This document shows positions 33,019 to 41,598 of a stretch of DNA of 64,000 bases, piece by piece. Source of the stretch: Opitutaceae bacterium. GTDB taxonomy: Bacteria > Verrucomicrobiota > Verrucomicrobiia > Opitutales > Opitutaceae. The stretch lies in the NCBI GenBank assembly GCA_016795565.1, contig JAEUGW010000051.1, forward strand, positions 1 through 64,000. The letters are read 5' to 3'. A program made the position numbers and the translations under genes. How positions within the stretch are numbered: position 1 is the first letter of the stretch; the number at the start of each line of letters is the position of its first letter. The notes beneath the pieces are model-generated. The model was not told the DNA's origin, made no database searches, and saw only the letters and a list, made by a program, of their open reading frames with translations.

Positions 33019-34941
33019 ATGCTTGATTCCCAGTCCCGATTCCGTGCATCCAGCGTCCTGTTGCTATTGGCGGTTGCTCCTCTGATGCTTGGTGCGGTGC
33101 CGCAGCCATTCACGGTCGCGCCCAAGGTGGCGGACCGGCAACACCTCCTGGAGCCGGACCAGCAGCGCCTCGACGGCTTCCTGGGGCGGCGCATCACGGC
33201 GAATGAGAAGAACCGACTCCTCGTCGTCGATGAGGATCGCCTCCTGATCAGTTATCGCACCCGTCCCGGCGTGCACCAGTGGGATGGCGAGCATGTGGGC
33301 AAGTGGCTGCACGCCGCCACCCTCGCGTGGGTTAACACCGGCGATGCGGCGTTCCGCGCCAAGCTCGACCGGGTAGTCGCCGGGCTCCTCGCGACGCAGG
33401 GTGCCGACGGCTACCTCGGCACCTACCTGCCCGAGAAGCGGTGGACCTCCTGGGATGTCTGGGCGCACAAATACAACCTGATCGGGCTGCTCACCTATTA
33501 CCGCTACACGGGCGAGCAAACGGCCCTGGCCGCCAGCGTGCGCATCGCCGACCTGCTGACCCGGACCTTCGGCGAGCAGCCCGGGCAGCAGAACATCGTG
33601 CTGAGCGGTTCGCACGCGGGCATGGCGGCCAGCAGCGTGCTGGAACCCATGGTGTGGATGTATCGGCTCACGGGCGAGGCGCGCTACCTGGAGTTCTGCC
33701 AGATGGTGCTGCGGCGTTGGGACGGGCCGCGCGGCCCCCGACTCATCTCCGATCTCGCAGCCGGCCGCGGCGTCCACCAGGTCGGAAACGCCAAGGCCTA
33801 CGAAATGATGTCCTGCCTCAACGGCGCGCTCGAACTCTACCGCGTCACCGGCGACGCGCAGATCCTGAAAGCTGTCCGCCATGCCTGGGAGGACATTGTC
33901 GCCCAGCGCCTCTACATCACCGGCACCTGCAGCCAGCACGAATACTTCCACACCGCGCACGAGCTGCCCAACTCACTCCAAAACATCGCGGAAACCTGCG
34001 TCACCGTCACCTGGCTGCAGCTCAACGCCCACCTGCTGCGCCTCACGGGCGAATCGGTTTTTGCCGACGAACTCGAGCGCACCGGCTACAACCAGTTGCT
34101 CGGAGCCCAGCATCCCGACGGCTCCAGCTGGGGCTACTACGTCGAGTTGGAGGACAACCGTAAGCCCTTCTCGGCGGACTTTTCCGGCCACTGCTGCCTT
34201 TCCAGCGGCCCGCGCGGCATCGCCCTGCTGCCCATGGTCGCCGCCGCCACGGATGCGGACGGACTGGTCATCAACTTCTTTGAGAGCGGTGAAGGCAATT
34301 TCACGCTCGCGGACGGACGCCGGGTGACCGTGCAGACCAGCACGGACTATCCGCTTGGCGAAACCGTGCGCTTCACGCTCGCCCGCGTCGATCGTGGCAC
34401 CCCGTTCAGCATCAAGGTCCGCATCCCGGGCTGGTCGCGCGATGTCACCCTCAACGTGGCCGACACAGTGACCAACGGCACCCCGCGCACCTACCAGACG
34501 CTCAAGCGCGACTGGCAGGCGGGAGATGTCGTGGAGATGCGCCTCCCGGCCCGGCCCCGCCTCGTGATGGGAGAGCACGGCAACGCCGGCTTGGCCGCGC
34601 TCACCTACGGGCCGCTTGTGCTGGCCGCCGACGATCGCGTGAACCCCGCGCAAAAGATCGGCACGTTCCAGATCTACCAGCAGGACATCGCGGCGCTCAA
34701 CTTCACCGTGGTGCCCGCGGCGGAGGCCGCCGCCGTGGCCCCCGGAGTTCCGGTTTTCCAGATCACCGCTGCGTCGATCCCGGAAGTCGCCAAGGGCCCG
34801 CGCACGCTGGACCTGCCGGTGCGTTTCGTGCCCTTTTCCGAGGCGGGCTACAAGTCGCGCTACAAGGTGTGGGTGCCCGTCCGGATGTGGTCCATCCCGC
34901 CCGAGTCCGCCTACTTCCCACCCAAGGTTACCCGCGACTAG
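33019..34941 (+). CDS. Glycoside hydrolase family 127 (beta-L-arabinofuranosidase-like)
   Basis: 640 residues with a signal peptide (SSVLLLLAVAPLMLGAVPQ). The catalytic (alpha/alpha)6 barrel shows the GH127 zinc-thiolate site: AETC (Glu about 325, Cys about 327) and GHCCLSSGPRG (Cys about 392-393), equivalent to the E338/C340/C417/C418 set of HypBA1, where C417 is the nucleophile. GADGYLGTYLP is also a family motif. C-terminal beta-sandwich domains follow. Likely releases beta-L-arabinofuranose from plant glycoproteins or pectin side chains in the periplasm. Stands alone rather than in a polysaccharide locus. Confidence 0.92.
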   Translation: MLDSQSRFRASSVLLLLAVAPLMLGAVPQPFTVAPKVADRQHLLEPDQQRLDGFLGRRITANEKNRLLVVDEDRLLISYRTRPGVHQWDGEHVGKWLHAATLAWVNTGDAAFRAKLDRVVAGLLATQGADGYLGTYLPEKRWTSWDVWAHKYNLIGLLTYYRYTGEQTALAASVRIADLLTRTFGEQPGQQNIVLSGSHAGMAASSVLEPMVWMYRLTGEARYLEFCQMVLRRWDGPRGPRLISDLAAGRGVHQVGNAKAYEMMSCLNGALELYRVTGDAQILKAVRHAWEDIVAQRLYITGTCSQHEYFHTAHELPNSLQNIAETCVTVTWLQLNAHLLRLTGESVFADELERTGYNQLLGAQHPDGSSWGYYVELEDNRKPFSADFSGHCCLSSGPRGIALLPMVAAATDADGLVINFFESGEGNFTLADGRRVTVQTSTDYPLGETVRFTLARVDRGTPFSIKVRIPGWSRDVTLNVADTVTNGTPRTYQTLKRDWQAGDVVEMRLPARPRLVMGEHGNAGLAALTYGPLVLAADDRVNPAQKIGTFQIYQQDIAALNFTVVPAAEAAAVAPGVPVFQITAASIPEVAKGPRTLDLPVRFVPFSEAGYKSRYKVWVPVRMWSIPPESAYFPPKVTRD

Positions 34942-35051
34942 CGCAAATCTTGTCGCGGCGGGCGGTAGCCGGGATTCTTCACGAATTTGCAATTACTGCA
35001 TTTACAAATGCGCCAAGTGGATACATGGGTTGTTCACAAGTTATCCACTCG

Positions 35052-36590
35052 ATGGAAAACACCAAAAGCTCGGTTCAAAATTCACCGCAGCAATACGTAG
35101 AGGTTAGGGTCAAGACCTACGTTTTGGATACGAACGTGCTGCTGCACGACCCCCAGTCGATCTACAAATTCGAGGACAACAACCTGGCGATCCCCGTCGA
35201 GGTTCTTGAGGAGCTCGATGCGATCAAGAGCGAGCAGTCCACGGAGCGCGGCCGCAACGCCCGCCGCGTGCACCGCATCCTGCAGGAGCTCCTGCCGGAT
35301 TCACGCTCGATGCACGAGGGCGTCAAGCTGCCCAACGGCGGCACGCTCTCCGTCATCATCAACCGCTATCTGGTCGAGAACAACTGGTCGTCGCCGGCCA
35401 TGCAGCGGCTGCGCGCCGTGCTCTCGGATTTCACCAAGAAGGACAACCGCATCATCGCGAGCGCCCTCTTCATCCAGGAAACCAACCCGCCGCCGACCAT
35501 TCTCGTCACCAAGGATGTCAACGTGCAGCTCAAGGCCCGCGCCGTCGGCCTCGAGGCCGAGGACTACCTGAACGACAAGGTGCCCGAGGCCACGGCCGAT
35601 GATGACGGCTACCGCACCGTGCCGCTCGATGTCTATGAGATGCAGCGGTTCTGCTCCGAGGGTGAGTTCGAACTCGCCGGAGAAATCGCCGCGCCGCTCT
35701 ATCTGAACGAATACGTCCTGCTCACGACGCCCGAGGGCAAGACCATGCCCGGCCGGTATTATGGCCAGAACCTCGTCCGCCGCCTGCATCTGCCCGATTT
35801 CGTCAAGGCGCCCGGCGGCATCCCGATCCGCCCGCGCAACCTCGAGCAGCAGTTCTTCGTGGACGCGCTGATGGATGACAGCATCTCGCTCGTCACCTGC
35901 TTTGGCAAGGCCGGCACCGGCAAGACGCTGCTCTCCACCGCCTGCGCGCTCTTCCAGACCACCGACGAGCGTTCGCGCTACGACGGCCTCTCCATCTCCC
36001 GTCCCGTCATCGCCCTGGGCAAGGACATCGGCTTTCTCCCCGGCACGCTCGAGGAGAAGATGAAGCCCTGGCTGCAGCCCTACCACGACGCGTTGGAAGT
36101 GCTCATGCCCTCGAAGCCCCAGAAGGAGCCGCAGTTCGCCAGCAAGAAGGCGGGCAAGAAAAAGAAGAAACACGATGATGCCATGGCCATGATGACCGCG
36201 CCACAGCCCGTGCACGGCAGCGGCGGGCACCATCACGGCGGCGGGCCGATCGTCAAACCTTACGAGCGGCTCATCAGCAGCGGCGTGGTCGAGATCGAGG
36301 CCCTGTGCTTCATCCGCGGCCGCTCGATCGCCCGGCGCTTCTTCATCCTCGACGAGGCCCAGCAACTCACGCCGCACGAGGTGAAGACCGTCATCACCCG
36401 CATCGCGGAGAGCTCCAAGCTCGTGCTCATCGGCGACCCCGCCCAGATCGACAACCCCTACGTGGATTCACGGAGCAACGGCCTCGTCTACTGCCACAAC
36501 CGGATGAAAGGCCACGCGCTGGCCGCGCACGTCAAACTGTCCAAGGGCGAACGCTCGAAGCTCGCCGAACTCGCCGCCGATTTACTGTAA
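35052..36590 (+). CDS. PhoH-family ATPase with N-terminal PIN domain
   Basis: 512 residues. A PIN ribonuclease domain (about 20-160) begins KTYVLDTNVLLHDP with the first catalytic Asp. The PhoH ATPase follows (about 265-505): Walker A GKAGTGKT near 286-293 and Walker B FFILDEAQQLTPHEVKT near 430. This PIN-PhoH fusion (YlaK/PhoH2) couples RNA unwinding and cleavage in characterised members. An insertion at about 355-395 is Lys-rich (KKAGKKKKK) then His/Gly-rich (GSGGHHHGGG), which is unusual inside the ATPase core. An ATG at 35022 could add ten residues. Followed by a dispersed palindrome. Confidence 0.92.
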   Translation: MENTKSSVQNSPQQYVEVRVKTYVLDTNVLLHDPQSIYKFEDNNLAIPVEVLEELDAIKSEQSTERGRNARRVHRILQELLPDSRSMHEGVKLPNGGTLSVIINRYLVENNWSSPAMQRLRAVLSDFTKKDNRIIASALFIQETNPPPTILVTKDVNVQLKARAVGLEAEDYLNDKVPEATADDDGYRTVPLDVYEMQRFCSEGEFELAGEIAAPLYLNEYVLLTTPEGKTMPGRYYGQNLVRRLHLPDFVKAPGGIPIRPRNLEQQFFVDALMDDSISLVTCFGKAGTGKTLLSTACALFQTTDERSRYDGLSISRPVIALGKDIGFLPGTLEEKMKPWLQPYHDALEVLMPSKPQKEPQFASKKAGKKKKKHDDAMAMMTAPQPVHGSGGHHHGGGPIVKPYERLISSGVVEIEALCFIRGRSIARRFFILDEAQQLTPHEVKTVITRIAESSKLVLIGDPAQIDNPYVDSRSNGLVYCHNRMKGHALAAHVKLSKGERSKLAELAADLL

Positions 36591-36592
36591 CA

Positions 36593-36647
36593 GGTAGGGC
36601 GAATCCTCCGGATGAGCCGCGGCTCGTCGGGGACGACTCGCCCTACC
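36593..36647. repeat. Type F palindrome after the PhoH gene
   Basis: GGTAGGGCGA and TCGCCCTACC arms with an inner CTCCGGATGAGC/GGCTCGTCGG hairpin. A related inner core, CTCCGGATGAGCTGAGACTC, is seen at about 26796 after the B12 receptor gene. Confidence 0.75.
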
Positions 36648-36699
36648 ACGCACATTCTCGGCTTGCCCGCCCGCCCGTCGCGGCGGAAGCTCACGGCCC

Positions 36700-37167
36700 G
36701 TGGAAAAGGCACTGCTCAATCCGTTGCAAGGACTCGAGACCGAGGAGCAGGCCGCATCGCTCGTGATGCAGCGCGAATTGCGCCAGTTGCGCGACACGAT
36801 TCAGGCCCTCCGCCTCGAATTGGAGCGGGTCCAGGCCTCCCGCGACGAGGCGGTGCAGACCGCCGTGACGACCGCGCAGGACGAGTCCCGCCAGCTCCGC
36901 ACCACCGCCGCCTCCCTCCGCGACGAACTGCAGGCCCTGGAAATCGCCAAGCAGGAGGCAGTGCAGGGCGCCGTTGCCGCCGGTCATGACGAGGCCCGCC
37001 AGTTGCACGGCACCATCCAGCTTTTGCGCGACGAACTGGAACGGCTCCGCCTGGAAAACGCCGACAACCTGGAAAAGCAGGCGCGCACGCATCAGGACGA
37101 ACTGCGCCAGCTCCGCGGCACCATCGCGGGCTTGCGCGAGCAACTTGAGAAAAACCATGGCCGCTAA
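36700..37167 (+). CDS. Coiled-coil protein built of 36-residue repeats
   Basis: 155 residues, almost wholly coiled coil. An RQL-containing unit repeats with exact 36-residue spacing: R28, R64, R100 and R136 start RQLRDTIQALRLELE, RQLRTTAASLRDELQ, RQLHGTIQLLRDELE and RQLRGTIAGLREQLE. Start is GTG 36700. The stop codon lies 11 bp inside the downstream cyclase gene, so the two are translationally coupled and the product is a likely structural partner or scaffold of the cyclase. There is no signal peptide or membrane segment, so it should be cytoplasmic. Confidence 0.8.
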   Translation: MEKALLNPLQGLETEEQAASLVMQRELRQLRDTIQALRLELERVQASRDEAVQTAVTTAQDESRQLRTTAASLRDELQALEIAKQEAVQGAVAAGHDEARQLHGTIQLLRDELERLRLENADNLEKQARTHQDELRQLRGTIAGLREQLEKNHGR

Positions 37168-39475
37168 AGCCAAGACCGCCGCCAAGGCTTCCAAGCCGGC
37201 CAGCCGCGCTCCCGCGCCCCGCGAGAGCATGTCCAGCCTCCGCGCCCGCCTGCGGCGCACCGAGATGCTCATCAAGCTCTCGCAGCGCGTCGCGATGATC
37301 GACAGCCTCGACGATTTGCTCGCCACCCTGGTCGAGGTGATTGCCAATGAGACCAACGCCGAGCGCGGCACGCTGTTCCTCAACGACCCGGTCACGGGCG
37401 AGCTCTTCTCCCGCACCGCCCAGGGCACCTTCAACCGCGAGATCCGCCTGCTCAACAACTCCGGCGTGGCCGGCTCCGTGTTCCAAAGCGGCGAGGGCCT
37501 GATCATCCACGATCCCTACAAGGACAAGCGCTTCAACGACGAGATCGACCGCAAGACCGGCTTCGTCACCAAGTCCATCCTCTGCGCCCCGATCAAGACC
37601 GCCCGCGGCGAGATCATCGGCGTCGTGCAGACGCTCAACAAGCGCGCCGGCAAGTTCACCCGCGAGGACCTTGACCTGCTCGAGGCGATGGCCACGCAGG
37701 CCTCGGTCGCCCTGCAGAGCTCCCAGTTCATCGAGGGGATGAAGAAGACGCGGCAGCAGGAGATGGAATTCCTCGACCTCGTCGCCGACATCACGAGCTC
37801 GCTCGATCTTTCCGTGCTGCTGCGCCGCGTCATGAGCGAGGCGACGCGCATGCTCAAGGCCGACCGCTCCACGCTTTTCCTCGCCAACGAGAAGACCAGC
37901 GAGCTCTGGTCCGAGGTGGGCGAGGGGCTCAACGCTGTCCAGATCAAGCTGCCCAACACCGCGGGCATCGCCGGCGCCGTTTTCCAGTCGGGCAAGACCA
38001 TCAACATCCCGCACGCCTACGCCGACCTGCGCTTCAACCCGGCCTTCGACAAGAAGACCGGCTATTTCACCCGCTCGATCCTGTGCGTGCCAGTCGTGAA
38101 CAAGAACGGCAAGTGCATCGGCGTCACCCAGGCCCTCAACAAGCGCGGCGGCCCGTTCACCGCTGAGGACGAGGCGCGCCTCAAGGCCTTCACCGCCCAG
38201 GTCTCCATCGCGCTCGAGAACGCCAAGCTGTTCGACGACGTGCAGAACATGCGGAACTACAACCAGTCCGTGCTCGAGAGCATGTCGAGCGCCGTCATCA
38301 CGCTCGGCGAGGACGGCCGCATCCACTCCTGCAACGGCTCCGGTTTCCGCATTTTCAAGGCTCGCGAAGGCGAGGTGGTGGGCAAGATGGCCGCCGAATT
38401 CTTCACCGGCCCCAACGCCTGGATCATCGAGCGCCTGAAGGCCCTCGACACCTCGGGCGCGAAGTCCGACGCCTTGATGGATGCCGAGCTGCAGGTCCGC
38501 GGCGAGAAGGTGAACGTCAATGTCACGCTCCAGCCGCTCATCAGCCTCAAGGGCAAGCGCCTCGGCTCGATGCTGCTGATCGAGGATATCTCCTCCGAGA
38601 AGCGCATGAAGTCCACGATGGCGCGCTACATGGACCCCGGCCTGGCCGACCAACTGCTCGCCGGCGGTGGCGACGCGCTCGGCGGTCAGAACGTCGAGGC
38701 CACGATGCTGTTCTCCGACATCCGCTCATTCACCACGCTCACCGAGGAGCTCGGGGCGCAGGGCACGGTCGCTCTGCTCAACGAGTATTTCACCCTCATG
38801 GTCCAGTGCATCACCGACGAGGGCGGCATGCTGGACAAATTCATCGGCGACGCGCTGATGGCCGAGTTCGGCATCCCGGTGGCGCACGGCGACGATCCCG
38901 ACCGCGCGATGCGGGCCGCGATCAAGATGATCACCGAGCTCCGCGCCCTCAACTCGCGCCGCGCCGGCCGCGGCCAGAAGCCGATCCTCATGGGCATCGG
39001 CCTCAACACCGACACCGTGACCTCCGGCAACATCGGCTCGCCGAAGCGCATGGATTACACCGTCATCGGCGACGGCGTGAATCTCGCCTCGCGCCTCGAG
39101 AGCGCCTGCAAGGAATACTCCGCGCAGATCCTCTGCTCCGAGTTCACTTACCGGAAGCTCAAGGGCACCTACCGGATGCGCGAGATCGACAAGGTCGTCG
39201 TGAAGGGCAAGACCGAGCCCGTCGGGGTTTACGAGGTGCTCGATTTTCACACGGAGGAGACCTTTCCGCACATGCCGGAGGTCATTGGCCTGTTCAAGGG
39301 CGCGCTCGGTTACTACCGCAAGGGCGATTTCGACCGCGCCATCAAGCAGTTCCAGGAGGCGCTGGCGCTGCACCCGGGTGACAAGCTCAGCACGACTTAC
39401 ATCGAGCGCTGCCACTACCTCAAGGCGCACCCGCCCGAAAACTGGGACGGCGTGTGGGTGATGAAGTCGAAGTGA
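37157..39475 (+). CDS. Class III adenylate cyclase with two GAF and one PAS domain
   Basis: 772 soluble residues. After an Ala/Lys-rich start come GAF 1 (about 38-193), GAF 2 (about 211-360), a PAS domain (about 368-468) and a class III nucleotidyl cyclase domain (about 513-665). A helical C terminus with a TPR-like unit (LGYYRKGDFDRAIKQFQEAL) ends the protein. Catalytic signatures: LFSDIRSFTTLTE and KFIGDALMAEFG hold the metal-binding Asp residues and substrate Lys, and RMDYTVIGDGVNLASRLE is the other half of the active site. Adenylate rather than guanylate specificity is likely. GAF ligands are unknown. Overlaps the coiled-coil gene by 11 bp. Confidence 0.93.
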   Translation: MAAKAKTAAKASKPASRAPAPRESMSSLRARLRRTEMLIKLSQRVAMIDSLDDLLATLVEVIANETNAERGTLFLNDPVTGELFSRTAQGTFNREIRLLNNSGVAGSVFQSGEGLIIHDPYKDKRFNDEIDRKTGFVTKSILCAPIKTARGEIIGVVQTLNKRAGKFTREDLDLLEAMATQASVALQSSQFIEGMKKTRQQEMEFLDLVADITSSLDLSVLLRRVMSEATRMLKADRSTLFLANEKTSELWSEVGEGLNAVQIKLPNTAGIAGAVFQSGKTINIPHAYADLRFNPAFDKKTGYFTRSILCVPVVNKNGKCIGVTQALNKRGGPFTAEDEARLKAFTAQVSIALENAKLFDDVQNMRNYNQSVLESMSSAVITLGEDGRIHSCNGSGFRIFKAREGEVVGKMAAEFFTGPNAWIIERLKALDTSGAKSDALMDAELQVRGEKVNVNVTLQPLISLKGKRLGSMLLIEDISSEKRMKSTMARYMDPGLADQLLAGGGDALGGQNVEATMLFSDIRSFTTLTEELGAQGTVALLNEYFTLMVQCITDEGGMLDKFIGDALMAEFGIPVAHGDDPDRAMRAAIKMITELRALNSRRAGRGQKPILMGIGLNTDTVTSGNIGSPKRMDYTVIGDGVNLASRLESACKEYSAQILCSEFTYRKLKGTYRMREIDKVVVKGKTEPVGVYEVLDFHTEETFPHMPEVIGLFKGALGYYRKGDFDRAIKQFQEALALHPGDKLSTTYIERCHYLKAHPPENWDGVWVMKSK

Positions 39476-39493
39476 CGCGGCTGCGCCGCTGCA

Positions 39494-39529
39494 CAACTTT
39501 CAACGCTCAACGTCGAACGCTGAACGTTG
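39494..39529. repeat. Palindromic repeat with CAACG/CGTTG units
   Basis: CAACTTTCAACGCTCAACGT and then CGAACGCTGAACGTTG form a hairpin of short repeated units. Located after the cyclase gene and before the stop of the convergent membrane protein gene. Confidence 0.7.
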
Positions 39530-39550
39530 CGCGTTCCGCGCAGCGCGCGC

Positions 39551-40171
39551 TCACTCCTTCACCTCGCCCTCGACTGGCTCTCCTTCCGGTTCCTCTTCCT
39601 CGTCCTCGTCGAGCAGACTGGGTTCATCGGCGCGTTTCGCGATCCACTCCATGACGCCGGCGAACAGGCCGGTGAACATGAGGTCGCCAAAGAGGGTTTT
39701 GTGGAAGAACCAGATGGTCGGGGGATATTCCGGATGCCCGATGGTCAGCGCCTGCCACCAGCCGGCCAGCGTCTTGGGGTAGAACACGTCGGTGGACCAT
39801 GAGAGCGTATTGGTGATGAGATAGAACAGCACCGCGCCGAGCAGGGAGCCGTTCAGGAGCCAGAGCCAGGATTTGCGGGTCGAGACAAACCAGCCGAGGC
39901 CGAGGCCCGCGGCAAAGCAGATCACGCGTGCCACGTAGCCCGTCCACTCGAGGTGGTAGCCGTATTCGCGGGCGTAGAACCAGTTAACGTAAAGGTCGGT
40001 CAGGCACAGCCCGGCGAAGGGCAGCAGCCAGAGGCGCCGATCCCGAAAATAGACCGCGCCGCAGAAGGCGATGGCCGTGAACGGCGCGAAATTCGCCCAG
40101 CGCAGGTCAAGCGTCGGCAGCACACGGTAGGCGAGCGCGAGCACGATCAGGACGGTGGCGGCGAGGCGCAT
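39551..40171 (-). CDS. DUF6580-like integral membrane protein
   Basis: 206 residues with about five to six hydrophobic helices. RWANFAPFTAIAFCGAVYF, then PFAGLCLTDLYVNWFY, and TNTLSW are typical of the DUF6580 family, which looks like the membrane (S/ECF-type) subunit of small-molecule importers. The last 25 residues are a very acidic tail (LLDEDEEEEPEGEPVEGE). Substrate unknown. Start at 40171 (MRLAATVLIVLALAY) gives a first membrane helix; codons upstream belong to a palindromic repeat. Confidence 0.75.
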   Translation of the reverse strand: MRLAATVLIVLALAYRVLPTLDLRWANFAPFTAIAFCGAVYFRDRRLWLLPFAGLCLTDLYVNWFYAREYGYHLEWTGYVARVICFAAGLGLGWFVSTRKSWLWLLNGSLLGAVLFYLITNTLSWSTDVFYPKTLAGWWQALTIGHPEYPPTIWFFHKTLFGDLMFTGLFAGVMEWIAKRADEPSLLDEDEEEEPEGEPVEGEVKE

Positions 40172-40183
40172 GCAGCTACTGAT

Positions 40184-40324
40184 AAGCTCCAAGCTCCAAC
40201 ATCCAAGCTCCAATGAAACACCCGGCACGAGCGGGAAATTCCGAATGGCTGACAGCGGCGCGCATGTATTTCGTTCTTGGTCGTTGGATTTTCTCTGGAG
40301 GGTGGAGCTTGGGGCTTGGAGCTT
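40184..40324. repeat. Palindromic repeat with AAGCTCCA units
   Basis: AAGCTCCAAGCTCCAAC plus ATCCAAGCTCCA (40184-40212) pairs with GGTGGAGCTTGGGGCTTGG plus AGCTT (about 40301-40324), with about 90 nt between the arms. It fills the gap between the adenosyltransferase stop and the DUF6580 start. Confidence 0.8.
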
Positions 40325-40332
40325 CCGGCGCG

Positions 40333-40872
40333 TTATGCGCCGGCCTCCGCCTCGCGGCCCATGAGCCAGAGCAGGTCGGAGAGCCGGTTGAGATATTGCA
40401 CTAGGAGCGGACGCACGCTGCGACCCTCCTTGGGGAGAGCAATAAGCTGCCGCTCGGCGCGGCGGGCGGCGGTGCGGGCGAGGTCGAGGGCGGCGGCATG
40501 CAGGTTGGCGCCGGGGGTGGCCCAGCCGTCGAACTTCGGTTGGCGCGCCTCAATCGCGGCCACGGCGGCGTCGAGGCGGGCGAGGGCCGCGTCATCAATC
40601 TTGGTGAATTTGGACTCGTCGTAGCGGGCGGCATTCACCTCGGCGCAGGCGACCTCGCCCATGAAGGCGACGAGTTCCTGCTGGATGCGGGCGAGTTCGT
40701 CCGGGCTGGTGCCGGCGGGTCGGGTGGCCTTGGCGAAGCCGAGGGCGGCGTTCAGCTCGTCGAGGGTGCCGACCGCCGCGATTTGGGGATGATCCTTGGA
40801 CACGCGCTGGCCGTAGAGCAGGGCGGTGGTGCCGTCGTCGCCGGTGCGGGTGGCGATGGAGCGGGGTTTCAT
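40333..40872 (-). CDS. PduO-type ATP:cob(I)alamin adenosyltransferase
   Basis: 179 residues. The ATP-binding N-terminal motif TRTGDDGTTALLYGQRVSKD, the RTAARRAERQ helix and the YLNRLSDLLWLMGR ending are diagnostic of the PduO/MMAB family, which transfers the adenosyl group of ATP to cob(I)alamin to form coenzyme B12. With metH and the B12 riboswitch-controlled receptor, it shows that this bacterium imports and remodels corrinoids. Start at 40872 gives MKPRSIATRTGDDG, as in other members. It lies downstream of the deformylase gene on the same strand, separated by a palindrome. Confidence 0.93.
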   Translation of the reverse strand: MKPRSIATRTGDDGTTALLYGQRVSKDHPQIAAVGTLDELNAALGFAKATRPAGTSPDELARIQQELVAFMGEVACAEVNAARYDESKFTKIDDAALARLDAAVAAIEARQPKFDGWATPGANLHAAALDLARTAARRAERQLIALPKEGRSVRPLLVQYLNRLSDLLWLMGREAEAGA

Positions 40873-40879
40873 GAGGGAA

Positions 40880-40959
40880 AAGTGAGAGTGAGAGGGTGGA
40901 AGCGAATGTAAGGTGACGGAATTGCCGGGTTTGGCCACCCTCACTATCACGTTTCACTT
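40880..40959. repeat. Palindromic repeat with GTGAGAGTGAGAG arms
   Basis: AAGTGAGAGTGAGAGGGTGG (40880-40899) pairs imperfectly with CCACCCTCACTATCACG plus TTTCACTT (40935-40959). It spans the gap between deformylase and adenosyltransferase and its distal arm touches the last codon of the deformylase gene. Confidence 0.7.
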
Positions 40960-41520
40960 CTTCGCCGCCTCGCGCGTGGCCTTTTTGAGCGCCTTCAGCT
41001 CCGGATCGATGGCGGCGAGCACGTCCTTCTCCATTCGGTCGATGTAGAGGACGCCGTTGAGGTGATCGACCTCGTGCTGCACGCAGCGGGACAGCAGGCC
41101 CGTGCAACGGAGGACATGGGGATGGCCGGACGTGTCCTGAAATTTCACCGTGATCTCGTCCGGCCGCACCACATCGCCCCGGATCCGGGGGAAGGAGAGG
41201 CAACCCTCCTCATAGACGGTCGTCGGTTTTGGCACGGCGGCGACCTCGGGATTCACGAGGGCGAGCGGCATGAAGAGCTCCAGCGGCGGGCGGGCGCCGT
41301 CGTATTCCCAGGCAAACTCGGCCTCAGCCGGCCGCAGATCCACGACACAGAGCTGAATGGCCTGGCCGATCTGCTGCGCGGCCAGGCCGATGCCCTCCGC
41401 CGCATGCATGGTCTCGACCATGTCGCCCGCGAGCCGGGACAGCGCCGCGTCAAACACGGTCACCTTCGCGCCTTTTTTTCGCAGGCCGGGCTCATTGAAA
41501 TGAACTATTTTCAGCACCAT
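40954..41520 (-). CDS. def: Peptide deformylase
   Basis: 188 residues with all three deformylase motifs: GIGLAAQQIG (43-52), EEGCLSFP (metal ligand Cys107) and QHEVDHLNG (His149, catalytic Glu150, His153). It removes the formyl group from the initiator methionine of nascent proteins. Length is typical. Between motifs 1 and 2 there is a slightly long loop (EAEFAWEYDGARPPLE). The usual downstream fmt gene is not here. Confidence 0.96.
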   Translation of the reverse strand: MVLKIVHFNEPGLRKKGAKVTVFDAALSRLAGDMVETMHAAEGIGLAAQQIGQAIQLCVVDLRPAEAEFAWEYDGARPPLELFMPLALVNPEVAAVPKPTTVYEEGCLSFPRIRGDVVRPDEITVKFQDTSGHPHVLRCTGLLSRCVQHEVDHLNGVLYIDRMEKDVLAAIDPELKALKKATREAAKK

Positions 41521-41598
41521 GGGTCAGGAGGGAATGCGCGCAGGTTATTTCCGCGGCGGGATGCCGCAAATAAATTTGTTTCCACTCGCCCGCCTGTT

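Noticed and set aside
35022..35050. DnaA-box-like TTATCCACT and GTGGATACA near the PhoH gene start
   Set aside because: Only imperfect single boxes, no AT-rich unwinding region and no dnaA or dnaN nearby, so an origin is not supported.
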